From Actinobacteria bacterium HGW-Actinobacteria-2 (GTDB lineage: Bacteria > Actinomycetota > Actinomycetes > Propionibacteriales > Propionibacteriaceae): a DNA stretch of 32,999 nucleotides. Positions 16,569 to 24,701 of this stretch are shown here, piece after piece; the first letter of the stretch is position 1, and each line of letters starts with the position of its first letter. Location: positions 1-32,999 of the forward strand of contig PHEY01000006.1 in the NCBI GenBank assembly GCA_002841335.1. The letters are read 5' to 3'. A program made the position numbers and the translations under genes. The notes under the pieces are model-generated. The model saw only the letters and a program-made list of their open reading frames with translations, had not been told where the DNA came from and searched no databases.

Positions 16569-17177
16569 GTGCCTACTCAAACATTCTTGAACCTTCCCGC
16601 AGAGAAGCAGGCGAGGGTTGTTGCTGCCGCCATGGACGAGTTCAGTGTCCGCAACGTCGACGAAGCCAAGCTGTCCAACATCGTCCGCTCAGCGGGGATA
16701 CCGCGCGGCAGCATCTATCAGTATTTCGAGGACAAGGACGACCTCTACGTCCACGTCTTCGAGACGCTGCGGGCGCAGCGGCGGGAGTTCACCAACCCCG
16801 CCTTCGACTACTACCTCACCAGCCCCTTTCTGACCTTCTTCGAGCACTACTACGCGCTCGATTCGGAGTTCCTCATTCGACACTCCCAGCACATCCAGCT
16901 GGGCAAGATCCTCTATGGCCACGCCAGCGGGGTGTCGGTCAGCCTGATTCGAGCGATCAAGTCGCGCTATCGCGAGACCTTCCTGGTTGCCATCGAACGA
17001 GACCAGGCTGAGGGGCGGATCCGTCCCGATGTCGACGGTGCGGTGCTTGCCGATCTGTGCGTGCACTTCATGACCGACATCTTCATCTTCCAGAACCTCA
17101 CCGAACGAATGTCCTTGGCCGATGTCCGAAAGCACCTCAAGGGCACGGTCGAACTGATCAGGCGCGGCATCGAGTAG
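16569..17177 (+). CDS. TetR/AcrR-family transcriptional regulator
   Basis: Predicted ligand-responsive repressor. The 202-residue protein has the TetR helix-turn-helix at residues about 10-57: ARVVAAAMDEFS, then LSNIVRSAGIPRGSIYQYFEDKDDLYVHVF, the most conserved part of the family. The C-terminal ligand domain is divergent, with many aromatic residues (FFEHYYALDSEF). The start is GTG 16569, with GAAAGG upstream. It sits 160 bases after the thiolase and likely has its own promoter (a TAGAAT -10-like box lies near 16472). Its position at the end of the liv/CoA operon, and the shared palindromes at the two divergent promoters, make it the likely regulator of the locus, with an acyl-CoA or free acid as effector (inference). 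Confidence 0.9.
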   Translation: MPTQTFLNLPAEKQARVVAAAMDEFSVRNVDEAKLSNIVRSAGIPRGSIYQYFEDKDDLYVHVFETLRAQRREFTNPAFDYYLTSPFLTFFEHYYALDSEFLIRHSQHIQLGKILYGHASGVSVSLIRAIKSRYRETFLVAIERDQAEGRIRPDVDGAVLADLCVHFMTDIFIFQNLTERMSLADVRKHLKGTVELIRRGIE

Positions 17178-17195
17178 CGCGCCACCACCACGTCC

Positions 17196-17224
17196 GCCCG
17201 CCGCGCTGCGGGCACCCATTTTGA
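17196..17224 (+). terminator. Weak hairpin between tetR-like gene and hydrolase
   Basis: GCCCGC (17196-17201) pairs with GCGGGC (17208-17213), followed a few bases later by TTTT (17219-17222). Stem and tract are both short, so termination would be partial at best. Confidence 0.25.
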
Positions 17225-17235
17225 AGGAGACATCG

Positions 17236-18285
17236 ATGACTCTGCTACCAGGCATTTCCTCTTGGCAGGTACAGACCCCGCGGCTGAAGGTGGCGGTCTT
17301 GGGCCGCGAGGCCGACAGCCCGGACACCGCCCCCCAGCGCACCGTCGTCCTGGTGCACGGGAACGTGTCCTCGGCCCTGTTCTGGCAGGAAGCCATGCTG
17401 GCGCTGCCGGCGGACCTCCGTGTGCTGGCCGTTGATCTTCGCGGGTTCGGCGACTCCGAGGTGCGGCCGGTTGACGCGACCCGCGGCTTGCGTGACTACA
17501 GCGACGACGTCCACGCTGCCTTGACCGCGATGGGGATCGACACCGCGCATCTGGTGGGCTGGTCGATGGGCGGCGGCGTCGTGATGCAGTACGCCTTGGA
17601 CTACCCGGTCCTCAGCCTGACCTTGCAGGCCCCGGTGTCGCCGTACGGCTTCGGCGGAACTCGTCGAGATGGCACCGCGCTGACCGCCGACGACGCCGGG
17701 TGCGGCGGTGGCGGGGCGAACCCGGATTTCGTCCAGCGGTTGCGTGACCGCGATACCTCCGACGAGGCGCAGACCTCACCGCGCAGCGTCTTCCGCAGCG
17801 GCTACGTCTCGCCGAACTACACCACCGAGCGCGAGGACCTGTGGGTGGAGTCGATGCTGACCACCTCGACAGAGCCCGGCAACTACCCCGGCGATCTGGT
17901 CGCCAGCGCGAACTGGCCCGGCTTCGGCGCAGGAACTGTCGGGGTGTTGAACACCATGGCACCCAAGCATTTCAACGTCTCGGGGATCGTCAACCTGGAG
18001 CCGAAGCCGCCGATCCTGTGGGTTCGCGGCGATGTGGACGCGATCGTGTCCGACGCCTCCTTCTACGACCTCAACTACCTCGGCGAGCTGGGGGTCATCC
18101 CAGGCTGGCCCGGTGCCGACGTCGCCCCGGCTCAGCAGATGGTCAGCCAGACCCGTGACGTGCTGGACGCCTACGCCGCGGCCGGCGGCCAGGTGCGCGA
18201 ACTCGTCTTCGAAGGTGTCGGCCACGCGCCCCACCTGGAGCGTCCGGCCGAGTTCTGCTCGGCGCTGGTTGAGCTGATCGGCTGA
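17236..18285 (+). CDS. Alpha/beta hydrolase (second of the locus)
   Basis: Predicted serine hydrolase of 349 residues, unlike the first one in length and motif detail. It has a canonical oxyanion motif VVLVHGNVSSALFW (about 37-50), nucleophile elbow LVGWSMGGGVVMQ (Ser110), a likely acid in WVRGDVDAIVSD and base in EGVGHAPHLERP (His330). Between them is a long cap region (about residues 130-265) with a CGGGGANPDF stretch and many aromatic residues, where substrate choice would be made. The ATG at 17236 follows GAAGGAG. It lies 58 bases after the tetR-like gene, so may be co-transcribed with it. It ends 13 bases before the convergent isomerase-like gene. Substrate unknown; epoxide hydrolase, lactonase and esterase are all members of the fold. 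Confidence 0.85.
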   Translation: MTLLPGISSWQVQTPRLKVAVLGREADSPDTAPQRTVVLVHGNVSSALFWQEAMLALPADLRVLAVDLRGFGDSEVRPVDATRGLRDYSDDVHAALTAMGIDTAHLVGWSMGGGVVMQYALDYPVLSLTLQAPVSPYGFGGTRRDGTALTADDAGCGGGGANPDFVQRLRDRDTSDEAQTSPRSVFRSGYVSPNYTTEREDLWVESMLTTSTEPGNYPGDLVASANWPGFGAGTVGVLNTMAPKHFNVSGIVNLEPKPPILWVRGDVDAIVSDASFYDLNYLGELGVIPGWPGADVAPAQQMVSQTRDVLDAYAAAGGQVRELVFEGVGHAPHLERPAEFCSALVELIG

Positions 18286-18298
18286 CCTGTCGGCGGCG

Positions 18299-19552
18299 TT
18301 AGCGGTCGGTCGAGAACGGGCCGACCGCTTCGGCCAGCTCCGCGTTGCCCGGACCGAAGTGCTTCAGCAGCACCAGCGGCTCGGTCAGGCTGCGGTTGTG
18401 CACCCGGACACCGGTGCGAGCGGCGGCGGCGGAGACGAAGAACTCGTCATCGCTGAGTTCGCCGAAACGCAGCATCCCGGCCGCGGCCACATGGTGCAGC
18501 CCCAGGCTGCCGTGGCCCTGCACCACCAGGACGCCGTAGGCGTCGGTGTCGACGATCACTGCGCTCGCTCCGGGCAGGACGGTGAGTTCCTTGGCGCTGA
18601 AGTGCGGCGACTTGTATACGATCCACTTCTCGCTGAACGCCTCCCCACCGGCCTCGAGCGACGCCTGCGTGGGGAAGGGGATCAGTTGGCGATTGGTGAC
18701 GAAGTCGGGATCGACATTGGCCTGCCAGTCCAGCAGCTCGATGATGTAGTTCAGGTCGCCGACTCGATCGGCCGGGACGTCCTTCCACAGCAACTCGTCG
18801 GGCACTTCGCGGTTGTTGCTCCACGATTCGCACATGCACAGCACGTCCGAGGCCAGTTGCGGTTCGTAGGTGCACACGCTGCCCGGCGCGTGCAGCACGC
18901 CGGCCGGGATGTCCCAGCCGGTGCCCAGGCGGGTGCGGTAGCCCAGCGACAACTCGGTGATCCGGTTGTCGCCACCGCGGGCGAACCACTCCAGCCGCTC
19001 AGCCAGCTGCTCGCGGGTCACCTGAGGTTGTAGGCCGAGGAAGGAGACCGGCTGGGCGGCCAGATGGTTGTTCAGTTGCGGCGGGTAGTAATAGGCCTCC
19101 GGCTTGGCCACTTTGCCCAGCGGGTGGGCGTGCTCGTCTCGGTGATGGACGTGGAAGGGCAGCGCCTGCTGATTGTCGAACAGCTTGGCGAACACCGGCC
19201 ACTTGCCGTGCTCGTTCCAGATCCGCTGACCCACCAACGCGGCCCCGTGATGCGCGATCAGCTCGTCGAAGCGAAACAGGGTGCCGTCCTCGGCGACCAC
19301 CAGCGACACCCCTTCGTGCTCGCCGGTGGCCGGACCGTTGTCGGCGCGGATCGGCGAAGCGAGCCAGCGCTCGTCGATGCCGCCGCGGTCCTTGCCGTAG
19401 GCGTAGTGGTCGTCGGGATGCAGCCGCAGCCGCTGGCCCGGGGTGCAGAACACCCGCGGAACCCAGTTGGGCGCCAGTCGGACGATGCCGAGCCCGTCGT
19501 CGAGGACGGTTGCCGCGGCGGTCGGGGTGAGTCGCGTGGGTGGGGTATTCAT
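18299..19552 (-). CDS. Class I mannose-6-phosphate isomerase-like cupin enzyme
   Basis: Probable metal-dependent aldose-ketose isomerase acting on the sugar of this locus. The 417-residue protein resembles class I phosphomannose isomerases: ALPFHVHHRDEHAHPLGKVAKPEAY supplies His134, His136 and Glu152 as likely metal ligands, and WDIPAGVLHAPGSV supplies His221. A second, C-terminal cupin-like half follows (about residues 315-400). The usual Q-x-H of the ManA metal site is F-x-H here, so the substrate or metal geometry may differ. The start at 19552 follows a GAGGATT ribosome site. It lies 49 bases downstream of the DeoR regulator in the same direction and opposite the transporter-kinase-aldolase operon. 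It could act on a free sugar before the kinase or on a phosphorylated one after it. Confidence 0.78.
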   Translation of the reverse strand: MNTPPTRLTPTAAATVLDDGLGIVRLAPNWVPRVFCTPGQRLRLHPDDHYAYGKDRGGIDERWLASPIRADNGPATGEHEGVSLVVAEDGTLFRFDELIAHHGAALVGQRIWNEHGKWPVFAKLFDNQQALPFHVHHRDEHAHPLGKVAKPEAYYYPPQLNNHLAAQPVSFLGLQPQVTREQLAERLEWFARGGDNRITELSLGYRTRLGTGWDIPAGVLHAPGSVCTYEPQLASDVLCMCESWSNNREVPDELLWKDVPADRVGDLNYIIELLDWQANVDPDFVTNRQLIPFPTQASLEAGGEAFSEKWIVYKSPHFSAKELTVLPGASAVIVDTDAYGVLVVQGHGSLGLHHVAAAGMLRFGELSDDEFFVSAAAARTGVRVHNRSLTEPLVLLKHFGPGNAELAEAVGPFSTDR

Positions 19553-19601
19553 GGCGGTGAATCCTCTATCTGCATAGCAGCGCTGAGCGCAGGCGTTGAG
19601 C

Positions 19602-20414
19602 TCAATCGCCAGGGGTTTCCTCGGCAACGACGACGGCCGCGCCGACTTCGGCTGCGCGATCCAGTAGGGCTTGGCTCGGGCGCAGATCGGTCACCAAGGT
19701 GGTGCGGGCGGACAGGTCGGCAACCTCGGAGAACTCCCGCTTGCCGAACTTGGTGGCGTCGGCCAGCAGCAGGGTGTGGCTGGCGCAGTCCATCATCGAG
19801 CGCATCATTCCGGCTTCGGGCAGGCTGGAGGTCCACACCGTGCCCTCGTCAGTGACCCCGCCGACACCGATGATCGCCCAGTCGGCGTGGATGGCGCGCG
19901 GTTGCCCCGCACCGTCGGAAAGCACGACGGGGCCGATGGTCACCTGAGAGCGCAGGCGATAGGCGCCACCGATGACGTAGATCTCGCGGGCGCCGCGGGA
20001 GTACAGCTCCGGCGGCAGTGGTAGGGAGTTGGTGACCACGGTCAGGCCGCGTTTGGTCGCCAGGTGCTTGGCCAGCGCCAGGGTGGTGGTACCGCCGTTG
20101 ATGATGACGCTTTGGCCCTCGTCGATCAGGGCGGCCGCCGCGCGGGCGATCGCGTCCTTGGCGTCGGCGTTGGCGTGGATCCGCTTGAAGAAGGGGATCA
20201 CGGCGTTGAGCCGGTCCTCCTGGGAGATGGTCACGCCGCCATGAGTGCGGTCGACCGAGCCCTGCAGGGCCAGAGTCTCGACATCGCGGCGGACGGTGTC
20301 ATCGGAGACCCCGAACTCGACGGCCAGTTCGGTGATCGAGGCCTGGCCGCGATCACGCAAGAACTCGAGGATCTCGGCGCGTCGCCGGGCTGGGTACAAG
20401 CTCTCCTTGCTCAC
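19602..20414 (-). CDS. DeoR/GlpR-family transcriptional regulator
   Basis: Predicted sugar-phosphate-responsive repressor of the adjacent sugar genes. The 270-residue protein has the DeoR helix-turn-helix RRAEILEFLRDRG and ITELAVEFGVSDDTVRRDVETL (residues about 11-47), then the DeoRC sensor domain with INGGTTTLALAKHL, VTNSLPL and ADWAIIGVGGV, which belong to the sugar-phosphate-binding ISOCOT fold. The start is GTG 20414 behind GGAGGGAAT. It is divergent from the sugar transporter operon with a 218-base shared control region containing repeated GCAAGAAACC elements. It is probably co-transcribed with the isomerase-like gene. Confidence 0.93.
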   Translation of the reverse strand: MSKESLYPARRRAEILEFLRDRGQASITELAVEFGVSDDTVRRDVETLALQGSVDRTHGGVTISQEDRLNAVIPFFKRIHANADAKDAIARAAAALIDEGQSVIINGGTTTLALAKHLATKRGLTVVTNSLPLPPELYSRGAREIYVIGGAYRLRSQVTIGPVVLSDGAGQPRAIHADWAIIGVGGVTDEGTVWTSSLPEAGMMRSMMDCASHTLLLADATKFGKREFSEVADLSARTTLVTDLRPSQALLDRAAEVGAAVVVAEETPGD

Positions 20415-20432
20415 ATTCCCTCCACCGTTGCG

Positions 20433-20524
20433 GGTTTCTGCGTGTAGACTGCCATAAAGTGCGCAAGTGTGGCAAGCATCCGCGGATGTTATCGCACCGT
20501 TACGGCAAGAAACCGCAAGAAACC
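20433..20524. promoter_or_regulatory. DeoR operator region: tandem and inverted 10-mers plus a palindrome
   Basis: GCAAGAAACC occurs twice in perfect tandem at 20505-20514 and 20515-20524, and a near copy in the opposite orientation, GGTTTCTGC, lies at 20433-20441. Between them is a perfect 12-base palindrome CATCCGCGGATG (20477-20488). Tandem or spaced repeats are typical of DeoR-family operators, and the tandem pair touches the -35 box of the transporter promoter. Confidence 0.6.
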
Positions 20525-20554
20525 TTGACTAGCCGAGGAAGTCGGCGCGATCAT
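20525..20554 (+). promoter_or_regulatory. Promoter of the sugar transporter operon
   Basis: TTGACT (20525-20530) is followed after 18 bases by GATCAT (20549-20554). The -35 directly abuts the GCAAGAAACC tandem repeat. A start near 20561 gives a leader of about 70 bases to the binding-protein gene. Confidence 0.5.
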
Positions 20555-20632
20555 TGGTTCCGGAAGGTGTTGCCGTGAGTCCCAGAGCGGACTGTCTGCT
20601 CTTCGGCGCACCACGCACGACAAGGGAGTGAG

Positions 20633-21913
20633 ATGCGCAAAAAGTACCTGGCGGGAATCGCTGCAATGGCAGCTGCCGCCCTGGCTATGACTGGTTGCAC
20701 CGGTGGCGGGACCGCCCCGTCAGCCAGCAGCGGGGGAGAAGTAACCCTCGAATTCGCCCAGTGGTGGGAGCCGGAACTGCCGGCTGGTTCACTGCGGGGC
20801 CTGATGGATCAGTTTGAGGCTCAGAACCCCGGAATCAAGGTCAAGTTGATCTCCGGCCCGTACGCCTCTACCAAGGAACAGGTCGTCGCCGGCGCCGCCG
20901 CCGGAACGATGTCCGACGTTGTCGGACTCGACGGGGCCTGGGTCAACGACTTCGTGAAGCAGGGTTCGCTTGCGAACCTCAGCGATCTGATGAAGTCCGC
21001 CAACTTCGACGAGAGCCAACTGGCCGCACAGGTCAAGCTGAACGGCTCGACCTACATGATCCCGGTCGCGAACTTCGTCTACCCGATGTTCGTCAACGAG
21101 GATCTGCTCAAGACCGCCAATGTGGCCAAGGTGCCGAGCAATCGCACCGAGTTCGCTGCCGCGGCCGCTGCGGTCACCAAGACCGGCAAGGCCGCCGGCT
21201 GGGTGCTCCCGCTGGACACCGCAACCCCGAACGGCATCCAGAACGACGTGATGAGCTGGGTGTGGGCCTCGGGTGGTTCGATGCTCAAGGACGGCCAGCC
21301 CAACCTGGTCGGCAACGCTGAAGTCAAGGACGTCATGACCTTCATCAAGGGCATGTACGACGCCGGCTCCATCGCCAAGGGCACCTTCACCATGAAGGAG
21401 CAGGACAAGGTCAACGAGTTCACCAACGGCCGCGTTGGCATGATGATCGACTCCTTGGCTCACGTGAACCTGATCCGCAAGGAGAACAAGGACCTGAAGT
21501 TCTCCGTGGCCGCCATCCCGGCTGCCGACGGTTACTCGGGCAAGCGCGGCATGCCGTACGCCTCGTGGGGCATTGGTGTGGCCAACAACAGCAAGCACCA
21601 GGCCGAAGCCTTCAAGTTGGTCTCCTTCCTGATGGGCAAGGACGTCAACGCGACGCTGTGCAACTCGGCTCACGCCTTCCCGGGCAACACCCAGTCCGTG
21701 CCGGACTTCGTGAACAGTGATCCGATCTTCAAGCAGGCCTTCGAGATCTACCAGGCCGGCACTGCCACCAATGAGTTCACCGGGCTGCCGGTGGCCGAGG
21801 ACCTGATGCGGTCCTTCGATGAGGAGTTCCAGAAGTACCTCGCTGGCAAGCAGAGCGCTGATGAGGCGCTGGCCGCCAGCCAGACTGCCTGGGAAGCGGC
21901 CTTCAAGGGCTGA
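20633..21913 (+). CDS. Carbohydrate ABC transporter substrate-binding lipoprotein
   Basis: Extracellular sugar-binding protein of the CUT1/family 1 type, anchored by a lipid. The 426-residue precursor has a lipoprotein signal ending LAMTGC (Cys22). The mature part opens with VTLEFAQWWEPELPAGSLRGLMDQFEAQNPGIKV (in pieces), the usual SBP_bac_1 start, and carries GLDGAWVNDFVKQG and NGRVGMMIDSLAHV. AAGGGAGTGAG precedes the ATG at 20633. It is the first gene of the rightward sugar operon and is followed by a strong hairpin and then two permeases. The sugar is not predictable from sequence alone. Confidence 0.93.
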   Translation: MRKKYLAGIAAMAAAALAMTGCTGGGTAPSASSGGEVTLEFAQWWEPELPAGSLRGLMDQFEAQNPGIKVKLISGPYASTKEQVVAGAAAGTMSDVVGLDGAWVNDFVKQGSLANLSDLMKSANFDESQLAAQVKLNGSTYMIPVANFVYPMFVNEDLLKTANVAKVPSNRTEFAAAAAAVTKTGKAAGWVLPLDTATPNGIQNDVMSWVWASGGSMLKDGQPNLVGNAEVKDVMTFIKGMYDAGSIAKGTFTMKEQDKVNEFTNGRVGMMIDSLAHVNLIRKENKDLKFSVAAIPAADGYSGKRGMPYASWGIGVANNSKHQAEAFKLVSFLMGKDVNATLCNSAHAFPGNTQSVPDFVNSDPIFKQAFEIYQAGTATNEFTGLPVAEDLMRSFDEEFQKYLAGKQSADEALAASQTAWEAAFKG

Positions 21914-21927
21914 TTCCCATAGGCATC

Positions 21928-21966
21928 GGAGTGGGGGCCGCACCGCCCTTCGGCGGCCCCCACTCC
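21928..21966 (+). other. Strong hairpin between binding-protein and permease genes
   Basis: A perfect 14-base stem (21928-21941 with 21953-21966; left arm GGAGTGGGGGCCGC) closes an 11-base loop that can itself pair CCG/CGG. There is no T-tract. It probably stabilises the upstream mRNA or reduces read-through, giving more binding protein than permease. The same arrangement follows the livK-like gene at 11896-11961. Confidence 0.65.
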
Positions 21967-21990
21967 ACAATCGAAAGGAGGTGGTCAAAG

Positions 21991-22938
21991 GTGACCAGCG
22001 CATCGCTCCCGGTGACCGGAGCACAACAGCTCGGTTCGCCGAGGCAACGCCCCGGAGTTACCCGGAAGGTCAAGACCACACTCGTCCCGTATGGCTATCT
22101 GACCCCCACCATGGTCTTGTTGGTGGTCTTGATGGTGATCCCGATCGTGATGGTCATCGGCTACTCGCTGATGGACAACGTGATCATGAAGAAGAACCCA
22201 CAGTTCGTCGGGTTCAAGCACTACAGCGACATCCTGACCAGCGAGTCGTTCTGGAACGCGGTCACCAACACACTGTTCTTCACCGGTGTGAGCGTGATCG
22301 CTCACCTGGTCATCGGCCTGGCCTTCGCGCTGATGCTCAACACTCCGCTGCTGGGGAACCGCACCAAGGCCCTCTTTCGCACCATCTATGTGCTGCCGTG
22401 GTTGTTCACTGTGGCGATCATCGCGGTGCTGTGGCGGCTGCTGCTGGAACCCAATGGCGTGGTCAACTACCTGCTGATGGCCGGCCACCTCACCGGTACG
22501 CAGGTGGAATGGCTGTCCCAGCCGGAGACCGCACTGTTCGCGGTCACCTTCATCAACATCTGGTCGGGCTACCCGTTCTACATGACCAGCTTGCTGGCCG
22601 GTCTGCAGGGCATCCCCACCGACTACTACGAGGCGGCCCAGGTGGACGGAGCCAGCGCCTGGCAGCGCTTCACCAGCATCACCCTGCCCCAGTTGAAGCC
22701 GATCATCATCTCGATGGCACTCCTGGACTTCATCTGGACCACCCAGCAGTTCGCGCTGATCTGGATGACCACCGGCGGCGGGCCACTGGGCACCACCGAG
22801 ATGCTGAGCACGTACACCTACAAGTTGGCCTTCAGTAAGTACCAGTTCGGTACCGCCTCGGCCGCTGCGGTGATCGTCTTGGTGATCTCGATGACCTTGG
22901 CCTTCTTCTACGTCCGAGCGCAGAAGGCGAGGGACTGA
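21991..22938 (+). CDS. Carbohydrate ABC transporter permease (MalF/UgpA type)
   Basis: First membrane subunit of the sugar importer. The 315-residue protein has about six hydrophobic helices starting near residue 32 (LTPTMVLLVVLMVIPIVMVIGYSL) and the EAA loop YYEAAQVDGASAWQRFTSITLPQLKP, which contacts the ATPase. The GTG start at 21991 follows an almost perfect AAAGGAGGT ribosome site eight bases upstream; the longer frame upstream runs through the hairpin. It is followed one base later by the second permease. No ABC ATPase gene is present in the operon, so the transporter must borrow one, as MsmK/MalK-type shared ATPases do in many Gram-positive bacteria (inference). Confidence 0.93.
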   Translation: MTSASLPVTGAQQLGSPRQRPGVTRKVKTTLVPYGYLTPTMVLLVVLMVIPIVMVIGYSLMDNVIMKKNPQFVGFKHYSDILTSESFWNAVTNTLFFTGVSVIAHLVIGLAFALMLNTPLLGNRTKALFRTIYVLPWLFTVAIIAVLWRLLLEPNGVVNYLLMAGHLTGTQVEWLSQPETALFAVTFINIWSGYPFYMTSLLAGLQGIPTDYYEAAQVDGASAWQRFTSITLPQLKPIIISMALLDFIWTTQQFALIWMTTGGGPLGTTEMLSTYTYKLAFSKYQFGTASAAAVIVLVISMTLAFFYVRAQKARD

Positions 22939-22939
22939 C

Positions 22940-23779
22940 ATGTCACGAGCCCAACGACGCTTGTTGGCGCGAATCGCGCTGCTGATCGGTCTGGTCATCG
23001 GCGGCTTGTACGCCGCACTACCGGTGCTGTGGATGCTGTCGAGTTCGTTCAAGCAGAACACCGACATCTTCGCCTCTCCGCCGCAGCTGATCCCGTCCAA
23101 CCCGACCCTGGAGGCGTACACCGAGATCTTCGCCGACCCGGTCAAGGTGCGGTTCTTCCTGAACAGCTACTTCGTGTCGCTGTCGGTGACGCTGCTCACC
23201 CTGGTGGTGGCGGTGTTGGCGGCCTACGCCCTGAGCCGGTACGAGTTCCCGTTCAAGCGGGTGCTCAACATGGTCATCGTCAGCGTTCAGGCGGTGCCGC
23301 CGATCACGCTGCTGATCCCGTACTTCGGCCTGATCATGTTCCTGGGTCTGTATAACACCTACCCAGGGCTGATTCTCACCTACATGGTGTTCACCCTGCC
23401 CTACGCGATCATCATGATGACCGGCTACTTCAACACCCTTCCCCGTGAACTGGACGAAGCGGTCAAGGTCGACGGTGGAAGCTCGTGGACGGCGCTGTGG
23501 CGAGTGCTGGTGCCGATCTCGGTGCCCGGCCTGGTCTCGGTCGGGATCTACACCTTCATGATCGCCTGGAACGAGTACCTGTTCGCCCTGACTCTGACCA
23601 AGACCCCGGACATGCGGACGGTGCCGATCGGCATCCAACTGCTGATGGGACAGCACTCGTACGAGTGGAACCAGATGATGTCGATGTCCATCCTCGGCTG
23701 CATCCCGATCCTGCTGCTGTTCCTGTTCTTCCAGCGCTACTTCATCGGCGGGATGACCGCCGGAGCCGTGAAGAACTGA
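22940..23779 (+). CDS. Carbohydrate ABC transporter permease (MalG/UgpE type)
   Basis: Second membrane subunit of the sugar importer. The 279-residue protein has six hydrophobic segments, the MalG-type opening LLIGLVIGGLYAALPVLWMLSSSFK, and the EAA loop ELDEAVKVDGGSSWTALWRVLVPISVPGL at about residues 171-199. It starts one base after the first permease stop. Length and topology are normal. The next gene, the aldolase, follows after 41 bases with its own ribosome site, probably in the same transcript. Confidence 0.93.
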   Translation: MSRAQRRLLARIALLIGLVIGGLYAALPVLWMLSSSFKQNTDIFASPPQLIPSNPTLEAYTEIFADPVKVRFFLNSYFVSLSVTLLTLVVAVLAAYALSRYEFPFKRVLNMVIVSVQAVPPITLLIPYFGLIMFLGLYNTYPGLILTYMVFTLPYAIIMMTGYFNTLPRELDEAVKVDGGSSWTALWRVLVPISVPGLVSVGIYTFMIAWNEYLFALTLTKTPDMRTVPIGIQLLMGQHSYEWNQMMSMSILGCIPILLLFLFFQRYFIGGMTAGAVKN

Positions 23780-23820
23780 CCCCCAGACCCACCAACAAAA
23801 CACTCACAAGGAGAAATGAA

Positions 23821-24687
23821 ATGCTTATCAGCGGTGACGGCGTACTGAAGGTCGCCAACGAGGCGGGCTTCGCCGTACCGGCGTTCAACATCAGCGACTA
23901 CGCGATGTTCGCAGGGATCTCTGATCTGTGCGAAGAGCTGCAGGCGCCGTGGATCGTCGCCATCCATCCCGACGAGTACGACCACATCGGGCCCGACCTG
24001 ATCAAGGCGATCATCGCTCGCGCGCACCGCTCCTCGGTGCCGATGGCGATCCACCTCGATCACGGCGGCACCTACGAGCAGGTGCTCACCTCGATCCAGA
24101 ACGGCTACACCTCGGTGATGATCGATGCCTCGATCAAGCCGTTCGAGGAGAACGTGGCCATCACTCAGAAGGTTGTGGCGGCCGCACATGCGGTGGGCGT
24201 CTCGGTCGAGGCCGAGCTGGGCACCATCGGCGCCAACGACGCCTACGGCGAGTCCGGCGCCGCTGAGGTCATCTACACCAAGCCCGAGGACGCCGTGCGC
24301 TTCGTCGAGCAGACCGGTGTGGACAGCCTGGCGATCGCCATCGGCACCTTCCACGGCCTCTACCCGGCGGGAATGAAGCCGGAGCTGAAGCTGGAGCTGC
24401 TCAAGGAGATCAAGGCGGTGCTGCCGATTCCGCTGGTGCTGCACGGTGGCTCCAACAACCCCGATGACGAGATCGGCATCGCCGCTCGCACCGGCATCAA
24501 CAAGATCAACATCTCCTCCGACATCAAGGTGGCTTACCACGCCAAGATGCGCGAAGTGCTCGGTGATGATCCCAAGCTGCGCGAGCCGCTGATGATTCAG
24601 CCGGCGTGTGTAGCTGCCATGAATGAGGTCGCCGCGCACAAGATCACCCTCTTCGGTGCGGACGGCAAGGCCGGCCTCTACCGCTGA
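23821..24687 (+). CDS. Class II ketose-bisphosphate aldolase
   Basis: Zinc-dependent aldolase that cleaves a ketose 1,6-bisphosphate or related ketose 1-phosphate to dihydroxyacetone phosphate and an aldehyde. The 288-residue protein shows HLDHGGTYEQV (catalytic Asp80, zinc ligand His81), EAELGTIG, IGTFHGLYP (His178) and LVLHGGSNNPDDEI (His208), as in GatY/KbaY/FbaA. The last motif has SNNPDDEI where typical fructose/tagatose enzymes have SGIPDEEI-like residues, which hints at a different substrate. The start at 23821 has AAGGAG upstream. Its neighbours, a sugar kinase and a mutarotase, fit the same degradative pathway. Confidence 0.9.
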   Translation: MLISGDGVLKVANEAGFAVPAFNISDYAMFAGISDLCEELQAPWIVAIHPDEYDHIGPDLIKAIIARAHRSSVPMAIHLDHGGTYEQVLTSIQNGYTSVMIDASIKPFEENVAITQKVVAAAHAVGVSVEAELGTIGANDAYGESGAAEVIYTKPEDAVRFVEQTGVDSLAIAIGTFHGLYPAGMKPELKLELLKEIKAVLPIPLVLHGGSNNPDDEIGIAARTGINKINISSDIKVAYHAKMREVLGDDPKLREPLMIQPACVAAMNEVAAHKITLFGADGKAGLYR

Positions 24688-24701
24688 GCGAAGCTGAGCA
24701 G

